From NCBI RefSeq assembly GCF_026094475.1, contig NZ_JAPELL010000001.1, forward strand, positions 1,202,326 to 1,266,325: a stretch of 64,000 nucleotides of DNA, given 5' to 3'. The position numbers were made by a program, and so were the translations under genes. The notes beneath the pieces are model-generated. The model was not told the DNA's origin and did no database searches. It worked only from the letters and a program-made list of their open reading frames with translations. Shown piece after piece: positions 1 through 8,426 of this stretch (position 1 is its first letter; each line of letters starts with the position of its first letter). The stretch is from Homoserinimonas sedimenticola (GTDB lineage: Bacteria > Actinomycetota > Actinomycetes > Actinomycetales > Microbacteriaceae).

Positions 1-8
1 GAACGACC

Positions 9-1250
9 ATGAAACCCGAATTCATGCGACTTCGGCGTGCCTTCGCGCTTGCCCTCGCAACCCTTCTCGCCGCCGCCGGTCTCGCCGTGCTCTCCCCCGC
101 CGGCGCAGCCCTCGCCCACCACAACACCGTCCGGGTCTCCGCCGCGTGCATCGACTACACGTGGACCATCACGTGGACGATCACCAACTCCGAGCAGTAC
201 AAGAGCGAGACGATCATCGAGTCGAACCAGGACATCGTGCCTGTCGGCACCAAGATCGGTGCCGGGGAGACACTCACGGTCACCGAGACGGTCGACAGGC
301 CCATCGGCAAGACGCTCACGGTCGTGGGCCACTGGGCCAAGGGCAATGTCACCGACCGCCCCCGCTCCGCCTACATCAGCCCCTACGACTTCAAGGGCGA
401 CTGTGAACGACCCGCACCCCAGCCGCCCGTGACGCCCGAGATCAATCTCGTCGCTGCCGCGTGCGAGTATGCGGACAGTTCGACCACCGATATGACCGCG
501 ACCGTCACGGGGCTGCCGAACGGCGCGGCGTACACGATCCGCCTCTTCTCAGGCTCCACCGTCGTCGCGACGGCGCAGGGTACAGCCCCCTCGGGCAGCG
601 CCTCCGCAGCCTTCCCCGACCTCGCCCCCGGCGACTATAGGGCCGAAGTCGAAGCAACAGGCAGCACCACGGCCCTCTCCTCGACCGTGACCGCGCTCGA
701 CTGCGCCCCCGCGGCCCCGCCCGTCGAGCCCGAGCCCCCCGTCGAACCCGAGGAGCCGCTGCCCCCCGTCTCCACGCCGCGACTCGTCATCACGCCCGTC
801 GACTGCTCGAGCGATGTCTCGACCCCCACCGTGTCGGTCTCCGTCTCGGGACTCGACGCAGGCGAGGAGTATGAGGTGGTGCTGCTCGACGCCGACGGCC
901 AGCCCGTCGCCACCCGGTCGATCACGGGCGTGACGGAGGACGAGGTCATCTTCGAGAACCTCGAGGCCCCCGCGAGCTACGCCGCAGTCCTCCGGCTCGA
1001 ACCCGGCGGCAGCGTCGAGGCCGAAACGGTTGACCTCGCGGATGTCGTCCCCTGCGTCGCCGGCGGAGGCGTGCTGCCCACCCTCCCGCTCGACGATGAG
1101 GAGACCGCTCCCGCCCAGCAGCTACCGACGCTTCCCGTCACGGGGCCGGGCGAGCTCGCGGCCCTCGCCGCCTTCGCGGCTCTCCTGCTCGCAAGCGGCG
1201 GCATCGTCGTCACGACCCGCCTGCGTCGGCGCTTCGCCGCGGAGAGCTGA
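9..1250 (+). CDS. LPVTG-anchored cell-surface protein
   Basis: Predicted secreted protein covalently attached to the cell wall by a sortase. The N terminus has a basic stretch and a hydrophobic signal peptide (about residues 8-35, ending in an Ala-rich cleavage region). Two beta-sandwich-like repeats of about 90 residues follow (roughly 142-230 and 256-347), each bracketed by cysteines that could pair, separated by a Pro/Glu-rich spacer. The C terminus carries LPVTG at about residues 375-379, a hydrophobic segment and an Arg-rich tail, the classic sorting signal. A second ATG at 24 (residue 6) is an equally good start; too little upstream sequence is present to decide. The ligand or role is unknown. 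No sortase gene lies in the window. It faces rplL across a shared terminator. Confidence 0.8.
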   Translation: MKPEFMRLRRAFALALATLLAAAGLAVLSPAGAALAHHNTVRVSAACIDYTWTITWTITNSEQYKSETIIESNQDIVPVGTKIGAGETLTVTETVDRPIGKTLTVVGHWAKGNVTDRPRSAYISPYDFKGDCERPAPQPPVTPEINLVAAACEYADSSTTDMTATVTGLPNGAAYTIRLFSGSTVVATAQGTAPSGSASAAFPDLAPGDYRAEVEATGSTTALSSTVTALDCAPAAPPVEPEPPVEPEEPLPPVSTPRLVITPVDCSSDVSTPTVSVSVSGLDAGEEYEVVLLDADGQPVATRSITGVTEDEVIFENLEAPASYAAVLRLEPGGSVEAETVDLADVVPCVAGGGVLPTLPLDDEETAPAQQLPTLPVTGPGELAALAAFAALLLASGGIVVTTRLRRRFAAES

Positions 1251-1279
1251 CGCGGCCAGCAACCACCCCCGAGACGAAA

Positions 1280-1310
1280 GAACGCCCCCGGTCGATGACC
1301 GAGGGCGTTC
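1280..1310 (-). terminator. Intrinsic terminator of rplJ-rplL
   Basis: A near-perfect inverted repeat (GAACGCCC ... GGGCGTTC around a GGTCGATGACC core) lies between the convergent surface-protein gene and rplL. On the minus strand it is followed by TTTCG, so it mainly ends the rplJL transcript; the stem could also act on the plus strand. Confidence 0.75.
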
Positions 1311-1342
1311 CTCATGTGTGCGCGGGGATCCCGCGCGCGAGA

Positions 1343-1738
1343 CTACTTGAGCTCGACGGTGGCGCCGGCCTCTTCAAGCTGCGCCTTCGCCTTCTCGGCG
1401 GTCTCCTTGTTGACGCCCTCGAGGACGTTGGCGGGAGCACCGTCGACGACGGCCTTCGCCTCACCAAGGCCGAGGCTCGTGAGCGCACGCACCTCCTTGA
1501 TGACCTGGATCTTCTTGTCACCGGCGGCCGTGAGGACGACGTCGTACGAGTCCTTCTCCTCCTCAGCCTCGGCCGGCGCACCCGCGCCACCCGCGGCACC
1601 GCCCGCAGCCGCAACCGCGACGGGGGCAGCAGCCGTGACCTCGAAGACCTCCTCGAACTTCTTCACGAAGTCGCTGAGCTCGATGAGCGTGAGCTCCTTG
1701 AAGGCCTCGATCAGCTCGTCGCTGGAAAGCTTTGCCAT
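1343..1738 (-). CDS. rplL: 50S ribosomal protein L7/L12
   Basis: Stalk protein that recruits translation factors to the ribosome as dimers bound to L10. The 131-residue product has the usual N-terminal dimerisation helix ([13 protein letters not shown]...), an Ala/Gly-rich hinge at about 36-60 and the C-terminal factor-binding domain ([20 protein letters not shown]). The chosen ATG at 1738 is preceded by AAGGAG seven or eight bases upstream; a longer reading frame upstream lacks family similarity. It sits 57 bases after rplJ in the same operon. Confidence 0.98.
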   Translation of the reverse strand: MAKLSSDELIEAFKELTLIELSDFVKKFEEVFEVTAAAPVAVAAAGGAAGGAGAPAEAEEEKDSYDVVLTAAGDKKIQVIKEVRALTSLGLGEAKAVVDGAPANVLEGVNKETAEKAKAQLEEAGATVELK

Positions 1739-1795
1739 TGTTTTTCTCCTTGTGTGTACTTCTGATAGCCGTGTCGCCAGCACCCCAGAGGGTGA

Positions 1796-2311
1796 CTAGC
1801 TCGCGGACTCCTGCTTGTCGCGCAGCGCGTCGACGGTGCGAACCGCCTGCGCGAGAGGCGCGTTGAACATGTAGGCGGCACCGAACAGCGAAGCCTTGAA
1901 GGCGCCGGCGAGCTTGCCCAGCAGCACCTCCCGCGACTCGAGTTCGGCCAGCTTGGTGACCTCGGCGGCACTCAGCGGGTTACCGTCGAAGTAACCCCCC
2001 TTGATGACCAGCTGAGGGTTCGCCTTGGCGAAGTCGCGCAGACCCTTCGCGACGGCGACCGGGTCACCGTGTACGAAAGCGATCGCCGAGGGGCCGGTCA
2101 GCTCGTCATCGAAGGACGAGATGCCTGCCTGGTTCGCGGCGATCTTGGTCAGCGTGTTCTTCACCACGGCGTAAGACGCGTCCTCACGGATGCTTCTGCG
2201 CAGCTGCTTGAGCTGCGCGACCGTGAGCCCGCGGTACTCGGTGAGCAGTACGGCGGTCGAGTCACGGAAGAGATCCGTGAGCTCGGCGACCGAAGCTTCC
2301 TTGTTCGCCAT
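1796..2311 (-). CDS. rplJ: 50S ribosomal protein L10
   Basis: L10 anchors L7/L12 dimers to 23S rRNA and usually represses its own operon. The 171-residue product begins [15 protein letters not shown] and contains the [16 protein letters not shown] motif typical of the family; the C-terminal helix that binds L12 is present. The ATG at 2311 has an AGGAG element close upstream and matches the family start, so the 51 extra in-frame residues upstream are leader. First gene of a two-gene operon with rplL; rpoB is not adjacent in this window. Confidence 0.98.
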   Translation of the reverse strand: MANKEASVAELTDLFRDSTAVLLTEYRGLTVAQLKQLRRSIREDASYAVVKNTLTKIAANQAGISSFDDELTGPSAIAFVHGDPVAVAKGLRDFAKANPQLVIKGGYFDGNPLSAAEVTKLAELESREVLLGKLAGAFKASLFGAAYMFNAPLAQAVRTVDALRDKQESAS

Positions 2312-2394
2312 GTGGCTCCTCAAATTTCGATGGTGCATTGTCGTGCGGTGATGCACACAGCGCCCAGAGGCACTGGACCAGACCACGGGCCCAC

Positions 2395-2425
2395 GAAAAA
2401 AGCTCCGGCGCAAGCGCACGGAGCT
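2395..2425 (-). terminator. Terminator-like hairpin in the rplJ leader (possible attenuator)
   Basis: On the minus strand AGCTCCG-TGCGCTTGCGC-CGGAGCT forms a stable stem-loop followed by six T residues, the form of an intrinsic terminator. It lies between the predicted rplJ promoter and the rplJ start, about 84 bases before the ATG. L10 leaders in other bacteria bind the L10-L12 complex; that this one works by termination is inference. Confidence 0.6.
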
Positions 2426-2562
2426 GGAGAGCGGAAACCTCAGGCTTCCGATATCAGACTTCACACACCTGCGCGGGCCCCTTTTCCAGAGCGAATGGCT
2501 CGAGAGCGGGTTTTAGATCCGTGCGCGCACGCGCGGATGACCAGCGGTCTTTGGCTCCGACA

Positions 2563-2591
2563 AGGATAGGCGAATGCGCGACGGGAGGCAA
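2563..2591 (-). promoter_or_regulatory. Predicted rplJ-rplL promoter
   Basis: Minus strand TTGCCT-N17-TATCCT, a close match to a housekeeping sigma promoter with ideal spacing. It gives a leader of about 245 bases that includes the hairpin at 2395-2425. The rest of the 375-base gap between rplJ and the dehydrogenase (2312-2686) holds no gene that I can see. Confidence 0.6.
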
Positions 2592-2686
2592 ATGCTCAGT
2601 CGTGGGATGCACACCCGCCTGCCAGCAAGTCGTGGGTACGGTGACCGCGACCACGGGCATCCGTGCCCTGCGAAGAGGAGGACGTG

Positions 2687-3862
2687 ATGAAGGCACTGAC
2701 CTATCAGGGCAAGAGGAACGTGAGCGTCGAGGAGGTGCCCGACCCGCGCATCGTCGAACCCACCGACGCGATCATCCGTGTGACCTCTGCCGCCATCTGT
2801 GGCTCCGACCTGCACCTCTACGAGCTCTTCGGTGCCTTCATCGACAAGGGCGACATCCTCGGCCACGAGACGATGGGCGAGGTCATCGAGGTCGGTTCCG
2901 AGGTCACCCGCATCTCGGTGGGCGACCGTGTCATCATCCCCTTCCCCATCGCGTGCGGCGTGTGCCACATGTGCGCCCTCGGCCTGACGACGCAGTGCGA
3001 GACGACGCAGGTTCGTGAGCATGAGACGGGGGCGCGACTCTACGGATACACCAAGCTCTACGGGCAGGTGCCGGGCGGTCAGGCCGAAAAGCTCAGGGTC
3101 GAGCTCGCCGACTCCAACGCGATCGTCGTGGGACGCGACCTGCCCGATGAGCGCTACCTCTATCTCACGGACATCCTGCCGACCGCGTGGCAGGGGGTCG
3201 AGTACGCGCAGGTGCCTGAGGGCGGCACGGTCGTCGTGCTGGGGCTCGGCCCCGTCGGTCAGTTCGCCGCCCGCGTCGCGAAGTACCGCGGCTACGAGGT
3301 GCTCGCGGTGGACCCCGTGCCCGAGCGGCGCGCCCTCGCGGAGCGCCACGGCGTGCAGACCTTCGACCTCACCGACACGATCACGGCGGAGCTGCGCGAG
3401 CGCACGCTCGGCCGCGGGCCCGACAGCGTCATCGACGCCGTCGGCATGGAGGCGCACGGCAGCACCGCGATCGGCGTCGTGCAGCAGGCTGTCACGCTCC
3501 TGCCCGACGCGATCGGCCGCCCCATGATGGACAAGATGGGCATGGACCGCACCGCGGCCCTCTACCTCGCCTTCGACGTTGTGCGCCGCGGCGGCACCGT
3601 CTCCCTCAGCGGCGTATACGCCGGCGACGCCGACATCCTGCCCATGAAGACCCTCTTCGACAAGCAGGTCACCATTCGGATGGGGCAGTGCAATGTGCAT
3701 CGTTGGGTGCCCACCCTCCTCCCACTCGTGGAGGACCCGGAGGACCCGCTCGGCGTCATGGACCTCGCGACCCACACCGTGCCGCTCGAGGAGGCGCCGG
3801 CCCTCTACGAGACGTTCCAGAAGAAGGAGGACGGCTGTATCAAGGTCGTGCTGAAGCCGTAG
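2687..3862 (+). CDS. Zinc-dependent medium-chain alcohol dehydrogenase
   Basis: NAD(P)-dependent oxidoreductase of the medium-chain zinc family, closest in style to the formaldehyde/threonine-dehydrogenase-like group; the substrate cannot be read from the sequence. The 391-residue protein has catalytic zinc ligands in CGSDLH (C38) and GHETMGE (H60, E61), a structural-zinc cysteine cluster near 97-111 (CGVCHMC ... C), and the Rossmann motif VVVLGLGPVGQFAA near 180-195. The ATG at 2687 follows GAGGAGG at ideal distance; an in-frame upstream extension to 2663 has no ribosome site. It is a single-gene unit whose 3' end overlaps the convergent next gene by 23 bases. Confidence 0.9.
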   Translation: MKALTYQGKRNVSVEEVPDPRIVEPTDAIIRVTSAAICGSDLHLYELFGAFIDKGDILGHETMGEVIEVGSEVTRISVGDRVIIPFPIACGVCHMCALGLTTQCETTQVREHETGARLYGYTKLYGQVPGGQAEKLRVELADSNAIVVGRDLPDERYLYLTDILPTAWQGVEYAQVPEGGTVVVLGLGPVGQFAARVAKYRGYEVLAVDPVPERRALAERHGVQTFDLTDTITAELRERTLGRGPDSVIDAVGMEAHGSTAIGVVQQAVTLLPDAIGRPMMDKMGMDRTAALYLAFDVVRRGGTVSLSGVYAGDADILPMKTLFDKQVTIRMGQCNVHRWVPTLLPLVEDPEDPLGVMDLATHTVPLEEAPALYETFQKKEDGCIKVVLKP

Positions 3863-4553
3863 CATTCGCCTGCCGACGCGGACGGAGCACGACGCCCCCG
3901 ATCACGAGGAGCGCCAGCACGAGCACGGCCGCCGGGATGAGAGTCGCGGCGGCCGGCCCGCCCGTCGCCCCTGCGGCAGGAACCAGCGCGGGCGGCACGG
4001 AAGCGAGGGGCACCGGCTCCGTGAGCCCGGTCGTGCCCGGCAGCACGGGATGCGCCACTCCCCCTGAGACGAGGAACCACGACTCCGTCTCGGCATGACG
4101 CACGAGCTGCGCGTCGGCGGGCAGGGCGTCGAGGGCGGCGGCGAGCCCCGCACCGGGGAAGAACTCGGCCAGCTCGGGACGACCATCGCCCGGATTGATC
4201 CACACGAGTGCCGTGCCCACACTCGCGCCGCCGACCAGCACGGGCGCCACCCACTGGTTGCTGAGTTCGACTGGCGGTTCCGCCGTGGCATCCGTCACGA
4301 AATCGCTCGTCCACGAGTGAAGTCGCACGATCGGCCCGACCTCGGCCGAGTCATCGAAGCGGATGCCCGACTCACCGTCGCCGCCGGGGGCGTAGAGCTC
4401 GGTGAGCTGCGGCACGAGGTCGCGCTCGAAGTACGTCACGACCTGCTCGGGAACCCCAGCGGGGGCGAGCTCCAGCCCCGCAGGCATGACGAAGGAGAGC
4501 ATGAGGATGACGCGGGCGATACGGGGGAGCCCACGCCAAGGGGCCTTGAGCAC
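3840..4553 (-). CDS. Hypothetical membrane-anchored extracellular protein
   Basis: Not recognised. The 237-residue product has an N-terminal hydrophobic segment (about 12-30) that may be a signal peptide or anchor, a soluble acidic middle, and a C-terminal membrane helix (about 203-223) followed by an Arg-rich tail, so most of it should lie outside the membrane. It follows the downstream end of the histidine kinase gene on the same strand (51 bases apart) and could be cotranscribed with the two-component system. The 3' end overlaps the alcohol dehydrogenase convergently. No LPxTG motif is present. Confidence 0.7.
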   Translation of the reverse strand: MLKAPWRGLPRIARVILMLSFVMPAGLELAPAGVPEQVVTYFERDLVPQLTELYAPGGDGESGIRFDDSAEVGPIVRLHSWTSDFVTDATAEPPVELSNQWVAPVLVGGASVGTALVWINPGDGRPELAEFFPGAGLAAALDALPADAQLVRHAETESWFLVSGGVAHPVLPGTTGLTEPVPLASVPPALVPAAGATGGPAAATLIPAAVLVLALLVIGGVVLRPRRQANATASARP

Positions 4554-4604
4554 GTCGGGTCCTTCGCTCGGTTCGGGTGCCCCAATTCTCGCACGTCGTC
4601 GGGC

Positions 4605-6062
4605 TCACTCCCGGGGCAGGCGCACCGTGAAGACGGTCGAACCCGGCACGCTCTCGACCACGACCGTGCCCCCGTGCCCCTCCACGACCGCCCGCACGAT
4701 CGCGAGGCCGAGCCCCGTGCTGCCGGCCGTGCGCGACCTGGAGGAATCACCGCGGGCAAACCTCTCGAAGAGTCGCGGCGCGAGGTCCTCTGCGATGCCC
4801 GGCCCGTCGTCCGCGACCGTGATGACGGCGGCGTCAGACTCCACCGCGAGCCCGACCGTGACCTCGGTGCCGGCGGGCGTGTGGGTGCGCGCATTGGCGA
4901 GCAGGTTCGCGACGACCTGCCGAAGCCGCCCGTCGTCACCCGTCACCGCCACGGGTTCCTCGGGGAGGTCCAGCGACCACACGTGATCAGGCCCCGCGAC
5001 CGTCGCGTCGCTCACGGCGTCGATCAGCAGACGGGAGAGGTCGACCTCGCGCCGCTCCAGATCGCGTCCCTCGTCGAGCCGGGCGAGCAGCAGCAGATCC
5101 TCCACCAGGGAGGTCATCCGCACCGCCTCCGACTCCACGCGGCCGAGCGAATGCACGACGTCGTCCGGCAGATCGTGTCCCGCGCGCCGGGTGAGCTCCG
5201 CGTACCCCCGGATCGACGCGAGCGGCGTCCGCAGCTCGTGGCTCGCATCCGCGACGAAACGACGCACCTTGTTCTCGCTCTCCTGACGGGCTGCCAACGC
5301 GGATGCGACGTGGTCGAGCATCCGGTTGAAGGCGGCGCCCACCCGACCGACCTCCGTCGCGGGGTCGGCGTCTGCGGCACCGACCCGGTGGGCAAGGTCG
5401 ACCTCGCCGCGTGCGAGCGGCAGGTCGGCGACAGCGGAGGCGGTGGCAGCGACCCGTTCGAGGGGACGCAGGGCGAGCCGTACGACCGCGCGACCCGCGA
5501 GGGCGGCGGCCGCCAGCACGGCCAGGGCGACCGCGATGACGACCCAGACGAGCTGGCTCACCGTGTCGTCGACATCCGAGAGCGGCAGCGCCGTGACCAC
5601 GACGACCCCACCGGGCAGCTCGTCGCCCGCTGCGCGATACTCGCCCAGCTCACCGCCCAGGTCGACCGTGACCGGCTCACCTGTGCTGGGCACCGCCAGC
5701 AGGGCGTTCGAACGTTCCTCATCGAGGAACTGGATGTCGCCGCTCTCCGTCACGACACCGGCGCGCGCTGCCTCGCCCACGACGACACCCGTCACGGTGT
5801 AGGGCCCCTGCACGCCGAACCGCAGTGTCGCGAAACCGCCCCCCGGAACGTCCGGAGCCGGGGCATCACCCATCTGCCCGTTCGTCGCGAGCTGCGTGCG
5901 ACCGGTCGCCGAGGCGAGTTGCGCATCCAGTCGATCCATGAGGAAACCCCGCAGGGCGAGCACACTCACGAGTCCGACGATGACGCTGGCCGCGGCGAGA
6001 AGGCCGAGGATGCCGAGGACCAGGCGTCGACGCAGTGTCCAGGTCGACGGGCGCACGATCAC
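4605..6062 (-). CDS. Sensor histidine kinase (two transmembrane, HAMP)
   Basis: Membrane sensor that phosphorylates the adjacent OmpR-type regulator. The 485-residue protein has transmembrane helices at about 13-37 and 170-190 flanking a periplasm-facing sensor domain of about 130 residues, a HAMP linker (about 190-245), HisKA with the phosphoacceptor in ASHELRTPL (H275) and an HATPase domain with DDGPGI and GLGLAIV motifs. The GTG start at 6062 overlaps the regulator stop (GTGA), the normal coupled arrangement; a longer upstream frame reads through the regulator gene and is not credible. It resembles the mycobacterial TrcS/PhoR group. The signal is unknown. Confidence 0.93.
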   Translation of the reverse strand: MIVRPSTWTLRRRLVLGILGLLAAASVIVGLVSVLALRGFLMDRLDAQLASATGRTQLATNGQMGDAPAPDVPGGGFATLRFGVQGPYTVTGVVVGEAARAGVVTESGDIQFLDEERSNALLAVPSTGEPVTVDLGGELGEYRAAGDELPGGVVVVTALPLSDVDDTVSQLVWVVIAVALAVLAAAALAGRAVVRLALRPLERVAATASAVADLPLARGEVDLAHRVGAADADPATEVGRVGAAFNRMLDHVASALAARQESENKVRRFVADASHELRTPLASIRGYAELTRRAGHDLPDDVVHSLGRVESEAVRMTSLVEDLLLLARLDEGRDLERREVDLSRLLIDAVSDATVAGPDHVWSLDLPEEPVAVTGDDGRLRQVVANLLANARTHTPAGTEVTVGLAVESDAAVITVADDGPGIAEDLAPRLFERFARGDSSRSRTAGSTGLGLAIVRAVVEGHGGTVVVESVPGSTVFTVRLPRE

Positions 6063-6787
6063 TCCGGCGCCTTGATCATGTAGCCAACGCCCCGCACCGT
6101 GTGGATCATCGGCTCCTCCCCCGCGTCGATCTTCTTGCGCAGGTAGGAGATGTAGATCTCGACGATGCTCGCGCGGCCGCCGAAATCGTAGTTCCACACC
6201 CGGTCGAGGATCTGCGCCTTGCTCATGACGGTGCGGGGATTGCGCATGAGAAAGCGGAGGAGCTCGAACTCGGTCGCCGTCAGCTCGATCGCGCGGTCGC
6301 CTCGACGCACCTCATAGCTGAGCTCGTTGAGCATGAGGTCGCCGACGCGCAGGATCGGGTCGGCCGCGCTCGGGATGAGTCGCGCCGAGCGCCGGATGAG
6401 CCCCCGGAGTCGCGCGATGACCTCCTCGAGACTGAACGGCTTGGTGACGTAGTCGTCGCCGCCCGCCGTGAGACCAGCGATCCGCTCGTCGAGGGCGTCC
6501 TTCGCCGTGAGGAAGAGGATGGGAACGTCGTTGCCGTTCGCCCTCGTGCGCCGAAGCACCTCGATACCGTCCAGATCGGGCAACATGATGTCGAGCACGA
6601 CGACGTCGGGATCGAACTCGCGGATGAGCTTGATCGCCGAGGCTCCATCTGCCGCCGAACGCACATCCCACCCTTCGTAGCGCAGGGCCATCGTCACGAG
6701 ATCGGCAAGGGTCGACTCATCGTCGACGACGACGGCGCGCACGGGAGAACCATCGGCGTGCTGGAGCGGCTGTGGGGATTCAGGCAT
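6059..6787 (-). CDS. OmpR-family response regulator
   Basis: DNA-binding partner of the histidine kinase. The 242-residue protein has a receiver domain with the acidic pair DD at 22-23, phosphoacceptor D66 (VVVLDIMLPD) and the conserved lysine in TKPFS, then a winged-helix domain (about 145-240) ending HTVRGVGYMIK. The first 15 residues are a short extra N terminus. Translationally coupled to the kinase by a GTGA overlap. Targets cannot be told from the sequence. Confidence 0.95.
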   Translation of the reverse strand: MPESPQPLQHADGSPVRAVVVDDESTLADLVTMALRYEGWDVRSAADGASAIKLIREFDPDVVVLDIMLPDLDGIEVLRRTRANGNDVPILFLTAKDALDERIAGLTAGGDDYVTKPFSLEEVIARLRGLIRRSARLIPSAADPILRVGDLMLNELSYEVRRGDRAIELTATEFELLRFLMRNPRTVMSKAQILDRVWNYDFGGRASIVEIYISYLRKKIDAGEEPMIHTVRGVGYMIKAPE

Positions 6788-6901
6788 GGTTCCATCATCT
6801 CCACTGAGCTATGAGGTTCCTATGAGCGGACTGTGGGCTCTCTATCGGGAGCGCTCGGCTCTACGGCTAGCCCGGGCTCGATGACGGAAGCAGGCAGACC
6901 G

Positions 6902-6971
6902 CAACAGCGCGGTGTTTTCTGCTCAACGCGCCGTTCTCAGGCGGCGCATTGAGCAGAAAACACCGCGCTGT
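6902..6971. repeat. Palindromic repeat element, copy 1
   Basis: Two perfectly complementary 23-base arms (6904-6926 and 6949-6971) with a partly paired GC-rich centre. The left arm with two extra bases (CAACAGCGCGGTG then TTTTCTGCTCA, 6902-6925) recurs identically at 9339-9362. It sits in the gap between the divergent response-regulator and YqaJ-like genes. There is no downstream T-tract, so a plain terminator is unlikely. Confidence 0.8.
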
Positions 6972-7009
6972 AGGGAGCGAAGGTCGCAGGCATCCGTGAC
7001 AATGGAGGG

Positions 7010-7678
7010 GTGACGACCGCCCAGCCCATGCTCCCCCTCTGGGACGAGCCGGCCCCCGCCGCAGTCACGGCACCCCCGCACACCACCCGCATCCTCGCCC
7101 GCTCGAGCGACCGCGTCGCCTGGCTTCGAGCCCGTAGCCGCGGAATCACCGCAACGGATGTCGCGAAGCTCGCGACCGAGCGCTCGGTGCGCGCAGTCGT
7201 CGACGACAAGTGGCACGGGTCACGTTTCTCGGGCAACCCCTTCACGGACCACGGCCGCCGCCGAGAGCCAGAGATCGCCGCGTGGGTGCAGGCGAACTTC
7301 GGCATCGCCCCGAGCGATGCACTGTTCCACGCCGAGGCGAGCCGAGTGCACCTCGCCACCCCAGACGGGATCGCCGTGACATCCGCCCGTCTCGAACTGG
7401 CGGAGATCAAGACGACAAGCTCGCCGTGGCGCTCGATCCCCCGCGGCTACCTGCGGCAGGTGTGGTGGCAGCAGTACGTGCTCGGCGCCGAGCGCACCCT
7501 CCTGGTGTGGGAGCAGCACCGCGATTTCGTGCCGGTCGACGCCGAGCCCTGCCACCGCTGGATCGACCGGGACGACAACGAGATCCACATGCTCGTGCAG
7601 CTCGCCGACCGTGTTCTTTCAGCCCTCGCCGAGCGCGCGGATGCGTCCCGCGCCGCCCGCTACGGGTACGGAGGCTGA
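7010..7678 (+). CDS. YqaJ-like nuclease/recombinase-domain protein
   Basis: Predicted metal-dependent exonuclease of the YqaJ viral-recombinase/lambda-Exo-like fold. The 222-residue protein has the family landmarks: an early helix motif (ITATDVAKL, 46-54), an RRREPEI segment with E86, LATPDG with D119, ELAEIKTT with E132 and K134 (the PD-(D/E)xK core) and a glutamine-rich RQVWWQQY stretch at 149-156. The GTG start at 7010 has GGAGGGG immediately before it. It is an orphan: no annealing protein or phage gene is nearby. The stop is followed after one base by the hydrolase gene, so both are probably cotranscribed. Role in DNA repair is inference. Confidence 0.75.
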   Translation: MTTAQPMLPLWDEPAPAAVTAPPHTTRILARSSDRVAWLRARSRGITATDVAKLATERSVRAVVDDKWHGSRFSGNPFTDHGRRREPEIAAWVQANFGIAPSDALFHAEASRVHLATPDGIAVTSARLELAEIKTTSSPWRSIPRGYLRQVWWQQYVLGAERTLLVWEQHRDFVPVDAEPCHRWIDRDDNEIHMLVQLADRVLSALAERADASRAARYGYGG

Positions 7679-7679
7679 C

Positions 7680-8426
7680 ATGACGGTGCTGCTGCTCCAC
7701 GGCCTCGGCAACAGCGCCGCCCACATCCGCGAGCAGCTCGCGCCCGCCATTCCCGAGGGCCGACGCGTGATCGCCCCCGACGTGCGCGCCCACGGTGACT
7801 CCCCCGTGATCGGGTCGGCGCGCGACTTCTCCTTCGAGGGGCTCACCGAGGAGATCACAGCGCAGATCGACGGAGATGTCGGCGACTCACCCCTCACCGT
7901 CGTGGGTGTCTCGATGGGAGCGGCCCTCGCCGTGAGACTCGCCCTCGGCGGACATCCGACTGTCGAGCGCCTCGTGCTCATCCGCCCGTCCTTCACCGAT
8001 CACGCCCTGCCGGGGCACCTGCGGGCGTTCCCCGTCATGGGCGAACTCCTCATGCGGCACGGGGCGGCGGCTGCCGAACGGCTGTTCAAGGGCTCGAGCC
8101 TCTATCACTCGCTCACCCTCGTGACGCAGGCGGGGGCGGCGGCCGCGCTGCAGCAGTTCCGCGCTCCGGATGCTTCGGCTCGCGCCATCCGTCTCGTCGA
8201 GATTCCCCGCAACCGTGCCTTCGGCAGCTACGACGAGCTCGCCGCGATCACCGTGCCCACGACCGTCGTCGCCGCCCCGCGCGACCCCGTGCACCCCGTC
8301 GCGGTCGCGGAGGCGTGGCACGGCGGCATCCGCGGATCCTCACTCGTGCACCTGCCCGCCCGCGATGACGGCATGGCGGCGCACCTCGCGGCCCTGCGTT
8401 CCGCGGTCAGCGCCGCATTCGCCTGA
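7680..8426 (+). CDS. Alpha/beta-hydrolase fold protein
   Basis: Serine-type hydrolase of unknown substrate. The 248-residue product starts with the oxyanion-strand motif LLLHGLG (4-10), has the nucleophile elbow GVSMG (S78) and a plausible acid/base pair in APRDPVHP and MAAHLAAL near the C terminus. Start at the ATG one base after the YqaJ-gene stop; an earlier in-frame ATG lies inside that gene. The 3' end overlaps the convergent transporter gene by 20 bases. Confidence 0.85.
   Translation: MTVLLLHGLGNSAAHIREQLAPAIPEGRRVIAPDVRAHGDSPVIGSARDFSFEGLTEEITAQIDGDVGDSPLTVVGVSMGAALAVRLALGGHPTVERLVLIRPSFTDHALPGHLRAFPVMGELLMRHGAAAAERLFKGSSLYHSLTLVTQAGAAAALQQFRAPDASARAIRLVEIPRNRAFGSYDELAAITVPTTVVAAPRDPVHPVAVAEAWHGGIRGSSLVHLPARDDGMAAHLAALRSAVSAAFA

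Noticed and set aside
1739-1783. Longer rplL product starting at 1783
   Set aside because: The extra 15 residues are not family-like, and the AAGGAG element lies just before the internal ATG at 1738.
4095-6083. 662-residue plus-strand frame across the histidine kinase
   Set aside because: Antisense of a strongly supported kinase with coherent motifs; the frame has only low-complexity charged sequence.
7010-7678. Prophage remnant, suggested by the YqaJ-type domain
   Set aside because: The neighbours are ordinary chromosomal genes; no integrase, terminase or att-like repeats; YqaJ genes also occur alone in actinobacteria.
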